From an uncultured Eisenbergiella sp. (GTDB lineage Bacteria; Bacillota; Clostridia; Lachnospirales; Lachnospiraceae), in contig CARDPF010000077.1 in NCBI GenBank assembly GCA_948960675.1, positions 1-11,878 of the forward strand: DNA of 11,878 nucleotides. The letters run 5' to 3'. The notes under the pieces are model-generated. The model worked only from the letters and a program-made list of their open reading frames with translations. It ran no database searches and was not told where the DNA came from. Shown here in pieces: positions 6,390-11,478 of the stretch (position 1 is its first letter; every line of letters starts with the position of its first letter). A program made the translations under genes and the position numbers.

Positions 6390-6545
6390 TGTAAATATTT
6401 GTAACAGGTCAGACAAGTCTGACCTGTTTGGGCATCCGCCCATTAAAATCGCTACGCGATGGGGCGGATGCTTGCCACCACCACGTATTCTCACGGTCTG
6501 CGCAGTAAATGCGCAGACCTGTCTGAACTGTTACAAATATTTACA
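6390..6545. repeat. Repeat family 1, copy B (full, 156 bp with 32-bp terminal inverted repeats)
   Basis: The ends TGTAAATATTTGTAACAG (6390-6407) and CTGTTACAAATATTTACA (6528-6545) are perfect inverted repeats. Including the next 14 bp, 30 of 32 positions pair. Inside are three stems: AACAGGTCAGAC-AA-GTCTGACCTGTT (6403-6428, perfect); GCATCCGCCC/GGGCGGATGC (6432-6441/6462-6471, perfect) enclosing ATCGC-TAC-GCGAT (6448-6460); and GGTCTGCGCA-GTAAA-TGCGCAGACC (6495-6519, perfect). AAATATTT stands directly outside both GTAAC/GTTAC ends (6393-6400, 6535-6542). It could be an 8-bp target duplication, although the word is itself a palindrome. No transposase is encoded, as in a MITE or other non-autonomous repeat. 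Confidence 0.88.
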
Positions 6546-6735
6546 AAAATACCTTGCATTTTGCTGTTATCCACATGCAATGCCGGTTCATCAAGCCATG
6601 GGCCTTGGGAGGCGCGTCGGCAGACGGGGAAAGCGGATCCTTTTGCAGGCCGGACACCCCTGCCGGGCGGACGGCTCCTTGCGCATGTATACATGCAAAA
6701 CGGGGAATTTCAGCAAAACGCCGCTCCATTCCAAA
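6546..6735. other. Intergenic stretch without a credible gene
   Basis: Open frames cross this stretch on both strands but show no family resemblance, and the only long one runs through both repeat copies. Visible small features are a single DnaA-box-like TTATCCACA (6567-6575) and a perfect 14-bp palindrome GCATGTATACATGC (6683-6696). I see no RNA gene or promoter that I can defend. Confidence 0.5.
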
Positions 6736-6789
6736 CTGCAAAAAACGCGTAAAACTCGCTGCGCTCAAACAGTCCGCGTTTTTTTGCAG
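6736..6789 (-). terminator. Large hairpin downstream of the AraC-family gene
   Basis: CTGCAAAAAACGCG (6736-6749) pairs with CGCGTTTTTTTGCAG (6775-6789) except for one extra T, giving a long A/T-rich stem with a GC clamp. On the minus strand it lies 30 nt after the AraC stop codon and reads CGCG-loop-CGCGTTTTTT, the form of a Rho-independent terminator. The loop includes GAGCGCAGCGAG on that strand. The stem is nearly symmetrical, so it could act in both directions. Confidence 0.7.
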
Positions 6790-6819
6790 GAATGAAACGG
6801 CATTGTGTGTGGACAGGAA

Positions 6820-7656
6820 CTAATTTTCTTTTCGGAAATAGACATGGCGGTATTCGGAAGGGGTCATACCGGTTTGCTTTTTGAAAAAGTTACAAAAATA
6901 AAACTGGCTGCTGAATTCCAAAGACTCCGCGATATCGGCGATCGGTCTGGAGGTGGAGACAAGCTGATCCATGGCGTATTGGGCTTTGCGCCGGATGAGG
7001 AACTGGGTAGGGCTCATGCCAAGACTTTTTTGGAATAGCTTTGCAAAATGGCTGGGGTGGTAGCCTGCAATTTCAGCCATTTGTCGCACGGAAACGGATC
7101 GGGGCAGGCAGGTTTGGACGTACGTGATCGCTTTTTGGATCGAAGAGTCGGAATCGTTGTCGGCCGGGAGTACGCTTCCTTCGGGGCAGCATTCCAGATA
7201 GTAGGAGAGAACGTCCAGCAGCCGCTGTTTGGTTTTGATAAAAGAGGTTAAATCCTGGTTTTGGGACTCTTTAAGCATATCGGCAAACAGTGTGGCTGCA
7301 GTCTTTGGGTTTTTGGCATTGATACACAACGGAAGCCTGATCAGGTCGAACAGCTGTGTTCCCTGACTGGCGATATGGAAATGGCAGTAATATTTTACAT
7401 AAGGATCCCTTCCGTCATTGAAAAAAGTCTGGGTGGTTCTTGCGGGCAGCAAATATAACTGTCCCTTGGCAGGCTGTAGTTTTTGCTGATCGACAAAGAT
7501 TGTTCCCGTTCCCTTTAAGATCAGTCCGATACTGCTAAAAGGCGGGACGGTATGGTCGCCCCTCCAATTTTCGTCGCATGTCAGCAGGTCGACGCGCTCT
7601 AAGTTAACGGTAATTTCACGGAACCGGTTTTGCAGGATGTCAAAGGTATTGCTCAT
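6820..7656 (-). CDS. AraC-family transcriptional regulator with cupin sensor domain
   Basis: The 278-residue product has the two-part AraC layout. Residues about 20-110 form a cupin-like effector domain (SSIGLILKGTGTIFVDQQKL followed by KGQLYLLPARTTQTF, then YYCHFHI). Residues about 170-275 contain two helix-turn-helix motifs: SVRQMAEIAGYHPSHFAKLF, and ADIAESLEFSSQFYFCNFFK, ending in KKQTGMTPSEYRHVYF, the AraC signature. The start is ATG 7656 with GGGAGG (7667-7662) 5 nt upstream. This architecture usually binds a sugar or sugar-derived ligand and activates adjacent catabolic genes. It diverges from the lactonase-family gene, 209 bp away, the most obvious target. Its own leader contains a repeat-family palindrome (7698-7745). 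Family certain; ligand and target inferred. Confidence 0.95.
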   Translation of the reverse strand: MSNTFDILQNRFREITVNLERVDLLTCDENWRGDHTVPPFSSIGLILKGTGTIFVDQQKLQPAKGQLYLLPARTTQTFFNDGRDPYVKYYCHFHIASQGTQLFDLIRLPLCINAKNPKTAATLFADMLKESQNQDLTSFIKTKQRLLDVLSYYLECCPEGSVLPADNDSDSSIQKAITYVQTCLPRSVSVRQMAEIAGYHPSHFAKLFQKSLGMSPTQFLIRRKAQYAMDQLVSTSRPIADIAESLEFSSQFYFCNFFKKQTGMTPSEYRHVYFRKEN

Positions 7657-7697
7657 AAACGCCTCCCGGGACAGTATTTGTCAGGTTTTGGTGATGC

Positions 7698-7745
7698 GCG
7701 ACGGTTCAGGCAAGTCTGACTTGTCTGAACTGTCTGACCTGTTAC
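7698..7745. repeat. Short derivative of repeat family 1 in the AraC/lactonase intergenic region
   Basis: The segment joins a left-end sequence (GGTTCAGGCAAGTCTGA) directly to a right-end sequence (CTGTCTGACCTGTTAC), as if the middle of a full element had been deleted. Within it TTCAGGCAAGTC (7705-7716) and GACTTGTCTGAA (7718-7729) pair at 11 of 12 positions around one base. It lies between the AraC promoter and the AraC start, so it would be transcribed as part of the araC-type leader. Confidence 0.65.
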
Positions 7746-7757
7746 CAAATCATTACG

Positions 7758-7766
7758 ATTATACCA
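7758..7766 (-). promoter_or_regulatory. Extended -10 promoter of the AraC-family gene
   Basis: On the minus strand TGGTATAAT (7766-7758) is a perfect -10 box with an extended TG element. The -35 region (TTTTAA at 7786-7781) is poor, which suits a promoter relying on the extended -10 or on an activator. Transcription would start near 7751, about 95 nt before the ATG. Confidence 0.6.
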
Positions 7767-7796
7767 TATCCCCACATCTTTTAAAATCATATATTT

Positions 7797-7825
7797 TTGA
7801 CAAATAAATACATGGTGCAAATAAA
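7797..7825 (+). promoter_or_regulatory. Candidate promoter of the lactonase-family gene
   Basis: A perfect TTGACA (7797-7802) is followed 17 bp later by AATAAA (7820-7825), a weak -10 box. A strong -35 with a weak -10 would fit activation by the divergent AraC-type protein, but this is inference. Confidence 0.4.
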
Positions 7826-7865
7826 AAGAGCGTATTACAATGAAAAAAACGGATGGAGGACGGGC

Positions 7866-8903
7866 ATGGGCGAGAGAACGGAACTGATTATAGGAACTTA
7901 TCAGAATATGGGCCAAAAGGCCCTGCGGGTTTTGGAATTTGACCCAATGAACCCTTCTTTTCATGAACTGGCGGCAGATACGCAGATAGACGCCCCTTCT
8001 TTTGCCATTGGGACAGGAGGGCACATTTTTGCGGTCAGCGAAAAAGAGGACGGGATGGTGGTAAGCTATCGTTACGACCGGGAAAATAAGCGGCTGGTAC
8101 AGCTGGGCAGGCAAAAGACGAAAGGGGGACTGCCCTGCTATCTGCATTTTGATAAGCGGCACAGGACACTGTACGCCGCCAATTACGGCACCGGAAGCGT
8201 GGCGGTGTTTCCGGTGGATGCAGCGTTTCGGATCGGCGCGTGCATGCAGCTGCTTGCGCATGAGGGAAGCAGCGTGGTGGGAGAGCGTCAGGAGTGCGCA
8301 CACGCCCATTCCATTGAGGAAATACCGTTTGCACCGGATTATAAGATTGTGCAGGATCTGGGAAGCGACGCGCTTTGGCTTTACCGTGTGCAGGAGGACG
8401 GTAAATTGGAATTTTGCGAAAAAATTGCGGTTCCCGCAGGACACGGCCCCAGACATATCGCGTTTGGAAAAAAGAAAAAGCGGATCTATGTGGCCTGTGA
8501 ACTGGCAAACGTGGTCGATGTCTATCGGTGGGATGAAAAAAATTGCGGAATGGAACGGATACAAACCGTTTCCACCCTGCCGGATTCCTATAAAGGGGAG
8601 AACACTGTTGCGGATATCCATGTTTGGGGGGATGACGGGCTTTTGCTGGTGTCCAACCGGGGGCACGACAGCATCGCCGTCTTTCAAATCCTGGAGGACG
8701 GGCTTCTGGCTTTGCGCAGCATTGCCTGTGCGGGAGGAAAAAACCCGAGGAATTTTTTGCCCCTGCCGCAGGGGTATGTCCTGATTGCGGCGCAGGATTC
8801 CAACCGGATCCGTGTGGCGCGGCTATCCGAAAGCGGCGGTCTGGAGTTGCTTTTGGCAGAGTATCCGGTAGACTTTCCGGTGTGCGTCAAAACATTTGCC
8901 TGA
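7866..8903 (+). CDS. Lactonase-family beta-propeller protein (6-phosphogluconolactonase-like)
   Basis: ATG 7866 is chosen because GGAGG (7855-7859) is 6 nt upstream; earlier in-frame starts at 7797 (TTG, inside the -35 box) and 7812 lack a ribosome-binding site. The 345-residue product begins ELIIGTYQ and shows the seven-bladed lactonase fold (PF10282-type). Signature strings are HRTLYAANYGTGSVAVFPVD, QECAHAHSIE, AGHGPRHIAF, IYVACELANVVDVY, LLVSNRGHDSIAVF and GGKNPRNFLPLP-GYVLIAAQDSNRI. The His-Ala-His and Gly-Pro-Arg-His segments line the active side in characterised members, which hydrolyse 6-phosphogluconolactone in the cytoplasmic oxidative pentose phosphate route. Many homologues act on other sugar lactones or are uncharacterised. 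No zwf or gnd lies nearby, and a divergent AraC regulator suggests a dedicated sugar-derived substrate. Length matches the family. Confidence 0.9.
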   Translation: MGERTELIIGTYQNMGQKALRVLEFDPMNPSFHELAADTQIDAPSFAIGTGGHIFAVSEKEDGMVVSYRYDRENKRLVQLGRQKTKGGLPCYLHFDKRHRTLYAANYGTGSVAVFPVDAAFRIGACMQLLAHEGSSVVGERQECAHAHSIEEIPFAPDYKIVQDLGSDALWLYRVQEDGKLEFCEKIAVPAGHGPRHIAFGKKKKRIYVACELANVVDVYRWDEKNCGMERIQTVSTLPDSYKGENTVADIHVWGDDGLLLVSNRGHDSIAVFQILEDGLLALRSIACAGGKNPRNFLPLPQGYVLIAAQDSNRIRVARLSESGGLELLLAEYPVDFPVCVKTFA

Positions 8904-8996
8904 GGAAATACCGGAAAAGAATGGAAAGGCGGAGGTGCCGTTTGAAAACATTTTGGCCTATGTGGATGCCTGCCGCAGCTATTCCCCAAATAAGGG
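8904..8996 (+). other. Possible 3' remnant of a lost coding sequence
   Basis: Immediately after the lactonase stop, the frame beginning at 8902 reads open to a TGA at 8998-9000, ending PFENILAYVDACRSYSPNKG. It has no start codon of its own or ribosome-binding site. The wording is protein-like and the base composition is like the coding neighbours, but I recognise no family. It may be the tail of a deleted gene or chance. Confidence 0.2.
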
Positions 8997-9026
8997 TTGA
9001 CTGTTTGGGAAATTATGATTTAAGAT
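8997..9026 (+). promoter_or_regulatory. Promoter of the cobalamin-riboswitch operon
   Basis: TTGACT (8997-9002) and TAAGAT (9021-9026) are separated by 18 bp, placing the transcript start near 9033, just where the conserved riboswitch sequence begins. A TATGAT at 9014-9019 is too close to the -35 to pair with it. Confidence 0.55.
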
Positions 9027-9032
9027 AGCATG

Positions 9033-9192
9033 GAATGTCCGGGGAAACAGGTGAAAGACCTGTACGAGCCCGTCGCCGTAAGGCATATCCATACAAAGAC
9101 TGCCTGACCGGAATGCCACAAGCCGGGAAACGCCATTGGGGGAAGCCCTGAGAAGGCGGCAGGAATGCGTGCCAAGTCGGAATATCCGGACT
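9033..9192 (+). ncRNA. Cobalamin (B12) riboswitch
   Basis: The conserved blocks occur in order. GGGAAACAGGTGAAAGACCTG (9042-9062, split here as GGGAA, GGTGAAA, CCTG) is followed by GAGCCCGTCGCCGTAAG (9066-9082, the CCCGCCACUGU box). Next come GAATGCCAC (9111-9119) with GAGAAGGCG (9150-9158), the GCCAC...GGGAAGGC pair of the peripheral arm. Last is AAGTCGGAATATCC (9174-9187), the 3' AGUCAGGANACC box. The aptamer binds adenosyl- or methylcobalamin-type ligands and turns down B12 uptake or synthesis genes. Downstream, CCTTTT (9200-9205) could pair with AAAAGG at the ribosome-binding site (9257-9262), and a TGGCT-AAAA-AGCCA hairpin lies between (9208-9221). No clear U-tract terminator is seen, so translational control is the likelier mechanism. 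Confidence 0.92.
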
Positions 9193-9272
9193 TTACAACC
9201 CTTTTCGTGGCTAAAAAGCCAGACTGCGGGCGCCGGTTGAGAAAGGGAATCCATAAAAAAGGAGAAAAAGAC

Positions 9273-9725
9273 ATGCAAAAAAGAGACAGAAAAAAAGTAT
9301 CTTTTGGCATTCTTAGCATGGTGTTGATTGTGGCTATGACACTTTTTGCATGGGGATGCGGCAAGGAGGCAAAAGGAGAAGTTTCCGCTACCGAATCGTT
9401 TGTAACGCTGGAAGGCGGCGTTCTGGGAGAGGGAAGCAGGGTGTTTCCGTTCACGGTGGTGGATCAGGACGGCAACGAGACCGAGTTTGAGATCCATACG
9501 GATCAGGAAATGGTGGGGGCAGCCCTGCAGGAGCTTGGACTGATTGCGGGGGATGAGGGCGAATTTGGCCTTTATGTCAAAACCGTAAACGGGATTACGG
9601 CGGATTATGATGCGGACGGCGTATACTGGGCGTTTTACGTCAACGGGGACTATGCGGCCTTGGGTGTGGACAGCACGGCCATTGCAGAGGGCGAGCGTTA
9701 TTCCTTCAAGGTGGAAAAAGGTTGA
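9273..9725 (+). CDS. DUF4430-domain lipoprotein, candidate surface B12-binding protein
   Basis: The start is ATG 9273 with AAGGAG (9259-9264) 8 nt upstream; an open frame extends further 5' to 9165, but that part is riboswitch. The 150-residue product has a basic N-terminus, a hydrophobic stretch (about 10-26) and a lipobox FAWGC, with Cys29 as the predicted lipidation site, so it should be anchored on the outer face of the membrane. Residues about 70-150 match the DUF4430 (transcobalamin-like C-terminal) fold, with the typical GVYWAFYVNGDYA near 117-127, then GVDSTAIAEGERYSFK. Eukaryotic transcobalamin and intrinsic factor share this fold in their B12-binding half. Directly behind a cobalamin riboswitch and coupled to an ECF S component, it probably captures corrinoids. 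Domain call is strong; B12 binding is inferred. Confidence 0.9.
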   Translation: MQKRDRKKVSFGILSMVLIVAMTLFAWGCGKEAKGEVSATESFVTLEGGVLGEGSRVFPFTVVDQDGNETEFEIHTDQEMVGAALQELGLIAGDEGEFGLYVKTVNGITADYDADGVYWAFYVNGDYAALGVDSTAIAEGERYSFKVEKG

Positions 9726-10246
9726 AGCCCACAGTCCGGGAAATGACGGTGTTTGCGATGTTGGGAGCAATCATGTACGCATCCAAGATGCTGATGGAGA
9801 TTGCCCCCAACATCCATCTCCTCGGTGTCCTTACCATCGCCTATACGCTGGTATACCGGAAAAAAGCCCTGTATCCGATTTACATTTATGTCATCCTGAA
9901 TGGAATATTTTGCGGTTTTGCCACCTGGTGGGTACCGTATCTGTATTTGTGGACCGTCCTGTGGGGAATTGTGATGCTGCTTCCCAGAAAAATGCCAAAA
10001 AAGGCCTGTCCGGTTGTGTATATGGGTATCTGTGCGGCACACGGTTTTTTGTTCGGAACCTTGTACGCCCCGGCACAGGCGTTCCTGTACGGACTGGGCT
10101 TTCAGGGAATGGTGGCATGGATTGTGGCGGGCCTTCCGTGGGATTTTATTCACGGTGTGAGCAATTTCTTCTGTGGGATCCTGATTGTGCCCATCGTCTC
10201 CCTGCTGCGCCTTGCGGAAAAGACTGCCCGGGAGAGCGAAGCGTAA
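9722..10246 (+). CDS. ECF transporter S component, probably for a corrinoid
   Basis: The 174-residue product is an integral membrane protein with about six helices and the size of energy-coupling factor S components. It begins KPTVREMTVFAMLGAIMYAS, where the MLGAIMYAS motif matches the helix 1 region that contacts the ECF-T subunit. Later strings WWVPYLYLWTVLWG, FGTLYAPAQAFLYGL and GLPWDFIHGVSNF are typical of this subgroup. The TTG start at 9722 overlaps the TGA stop of the DUF4430 gene (TTGA) and has AGGTGG (9709-9714) 7 nt upstream, indicating translational coupling; an ATG at 9743 is the alternative. No EcfA, EcfA' or EcfT genes are present, so it must share a module encoded elsewhere (group II). 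Substrate assignment rests on the riboswitch and the DUF4430 partner. Confidence 0.88.
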   Translation: MKPTVREMTVFAMLGAIMYASKMLMEIAPNIHLLGVLTIAYTLVYRKKALYPIYIYVILNGIFCGFATWWVPYLYLWTVLWGIVMLLPRKMPKKACPVVYMGICAAHGFLFGTLYAPAQAFLYGLGFQGMVAWIVAGLPWDFIHGVSNFFCGILIVPIVSLLRLAEKTARESEA

Positions 10247-10266
10247 GTCCTTGTGCCGTCAATAGT

Positions 10267-10376
10267 TGCTTTTCAAACTACGCCCGCCTTTGGCGGGCAG
10301 GGAGGCTAGGTTGAAAAACCATACGCGAAAGTTTTTCAACCGTGAATTTATGCCCGCCTTTGGCGGGCAGGGAGGT
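10267..10376 (+). repeat. Hairpin-hairpin-RBS module, tandem pair before the URO-D gene
   Basis: A complete unit has a perfect stem GTTGAAAAAC (10310-10319) / GTTTTTCAAC (10331-10340). It is followed by GCCCGCC-TTT-GGCGGGC and then CAGGGAGG, whose GGAGG (10371-10375) is the ribosome-binding site of the URO-D gene. A partial unit precedes it: TTTTCAA (10270-10276), the same GCCCGCC-TTT-GGCGGGC hairpin (from 10282) and GGAGG at 10301-10305. The full unit is related to the merR leader at 204-272. No terminator T-tract follows either hairpin, so read-through from the upstream uptake genes is possible. Confidence 0.75.
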
Positions 10377-10380
10377 TAAA

Positions 10381-11388
10381 ATGACACCGAGGGAATTGGT
10401 TTATCGGACATTGGAATTTAGAAACCACACGGGGGAGGTTCCAAGGCAGCTGTGGGTGCTGCCCTATAGCGAATGGAACCATGGCGATTGGATCGCCAGG
10501 ATACGGCGGGAGTTTCCGGACGATATTGTGGGAGCCCCCGGTACATGCAGCCAAAAGACCATAGAGAGCGGGGATCCTTACCGGAAGGGAAGGAGCAGGG
10601 ATGCCTGGGGGTGTATGGTGACCAACATCCATGAAGGGGTGATCGGGGAGGTCAAGGATGCCCTTGTGGAAGATGAGGAGTGGCAGGATGTAGGCAATGT
10701 GCACATTCCGAGGGAATGGCTTAGTTTTGACCGGGAAGCGGTGAAGCGCTTCTGTAAAAATACGGATCGTTTTGTGGGCTGCGGCTGTTGTCCCAGACCC
10801 TTCGAGCAGCTGCAGTTTATCCGCAGGACCGAGAATCTGTATATGGATTTGGTGGAAATACCGGAAAAAATGAAAAAGTTTATGGGAGAGATGCACGCTT
10901 TTTACTGTGAGTTGTTGGAGGAATGGGCCAAAACCGATGTGGACTGCCTCAATTTCATGGACGATTGGGGCAGTCAGAGAAGCCTGCTGATCCATCCGGA
11001 TCGGTGGCGGGAGATTTTCAAGCCGATGTATAGGGATTACATTGAAATTGCCAAACGCTACCATAAAAAGATTTTTATGCATTCCGACGGCTATATTCTC
11101 GATATCCTGCCGGATTTGATAGGGCTGGGGTTGGATGCCGTCAATTCCCAGATCTTTTGCATGGGAGTGGAAAATCTTTCGGCGTTTGCAGGCAAAATTA
11201 CCTTTTGGGGGGAGATCGACCGCCAGCATCTTTTGGTGGAAGCAGGGCCTGCGGATATCCGCAGTGCGGTGGAAACCGTGCGCCAAGCCCTCTGGAGGCA
11301 GGGAGGCTGTATTGCCCAGTGTGAGTTTGGGCCGGGCGCAAAGCCGGAAAATGTATATGAAGTGTTCCGGGCATGGGCCGGAAAGTAG
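10381..11388 (+). CDS. Uroporphyrinogen decarboxylase (URO-D) family protein, corrinoid methyltransferase-like
   Basis: ATG 10381 is chosen because GGAGG (10371-10375) is 5 nt upstream; the longer in-frame GTG at 10342 would translate the repeat hairpin. The 335-residue product has the URO-D fold found in heme-pathway HemE and in MtaA/MtbA-type methyltransferases that move methyl groups between corrinoid proteins and thiols such as coenzyme M. Recognisable parts are CLNFMDDWGSQRSLLIHPDRW (about 189-209), FKPMYRDYIEIAKRY, FMHSDGYI, FWGEIDRQHLL and CEFGPGAKPENV. MtaA-type zinc ligands are H-x-C plus a distal Cys. Here the equivalent positions read H234-S-D236 and C314, so the middle ligand is Asp. 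This argues against HemE and for a catabolic methyltransferase of unknown substrate. The next gene, DUF2284, commonly accompanies such proteins. The neighbouring cobalamin riboswitch block fits a corrinoid-dependent role. Confidence 0.9.
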   Translation: MTPRELVYRTLEFRNHTGEVPRQLWVLPYSEWNHGDWIARIRREFPDDIVGAPGTCSQKTIESGDPYRKGRSRDAWGCMVTNIHEGVIGEVKDALVEDEEWQDVGNVHIPREWLSFDREAVKRFCKNTDRFVGCGCCPRPFEQLQFIRRTENLYMDLVEIPEKMKKFMGEMHAFYCELLEEWAKTDVDCLNFMDDWGSQRSLLIHPDRWREIFKPMYRDYIEIAKRYHKKIFMHSDGYILDILPDLIGLGLDAVNSQIFCMGVENLSAFAGKITFWGEIDRQHLLVEAGPADIRSAVETVRQALWRQGGCIAQCEFGPGAKPENVYEVFRAWAGK

Positions 11389-11478
11389 ATAATCCCACTG
11401 TAAAGCAACACGTTGCAGGGCGTGTTTGAAATATCCCTTTTGGGGGGATGGGAACAACGGGCAGGAGTAAAAATCGGT
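11389..11478 (+). other. Leader of the DUF2284 gene with two small hairpins
   Basis: AACACG (11407-11412) pairs with CGTGTT (11421-11426). ATCCC (11433-11437) pairs with GGGAT (11445-11449). The ribosome-binding site AGGAGT (11463-11468) follows a GGGC, loosely recalling the hairpin-RBS module. Neither hairpin is followed by a long T-tract, so transcription from the URO-D gene probably continues. Confidence 0.35.

Noticed and set aside
6188..6545. Could the repeats be a CRISPR array?
   Set aside because: There are only two 131-134 bp copies with internal hairpins and no short regular repeats or spacers, and no cas genes are present.
6567..6575. TTATCCACA, a perfect DnaA box
   Set aside because: A single box with no cluster, no AT-rich unwinding region and no dnaA/dnaN/parAB neighbours; chance occurrence is likely.
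6112..6795. A 227-codon open frame on the plus strand spanning both repeat copies
   Set aside because: The frame stays open because the two copies are 213 bp apart (a multiple of three) and differ by 3 bp; the product merely repeats the translated element (HPPIKIATRW... twice) and has no domain character. I treat it as a repeat artefact despite an acceptable GGGGA upstream of the ATG.
7653..8687. A 344-codon minus-strand open frame opposite the lactonase gene
   Set aside because: It overlaps a well-supported lactonase-family gene, has no RBS and shows no recognisable motif.
8921..9028. 35-codon frame from ATG 8921
   Set aside because: It has no RBS, has a Trp/Pro/Arg-rich random-looking product and runs into the operon promoter.
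9165..9272. Upstream extension of the DUF4430 reading frame
   Set aside because: It lies within the riboswitch and its linker, while ATG 9273 has an AAGGAG site and opens a proper lipoprotein signal peptide.
10310..10340. GTTGAAAAAC/GTTTTTCAAC stem as a terminator of the ECF S gene
   Set aside because: No T-tract follows the stem (CGTGAATTTA), and the same stem recurs in the merR leader, so it is better read as part of the repeat module.
10342..10380. GTG start for the URO-D gene 39 bp upstream
   Set aside because: It would translate the repeat hairpin and has no RBS; ATG 10381 has GGAGG at 5 nt and starts at the usual family N-terminus.
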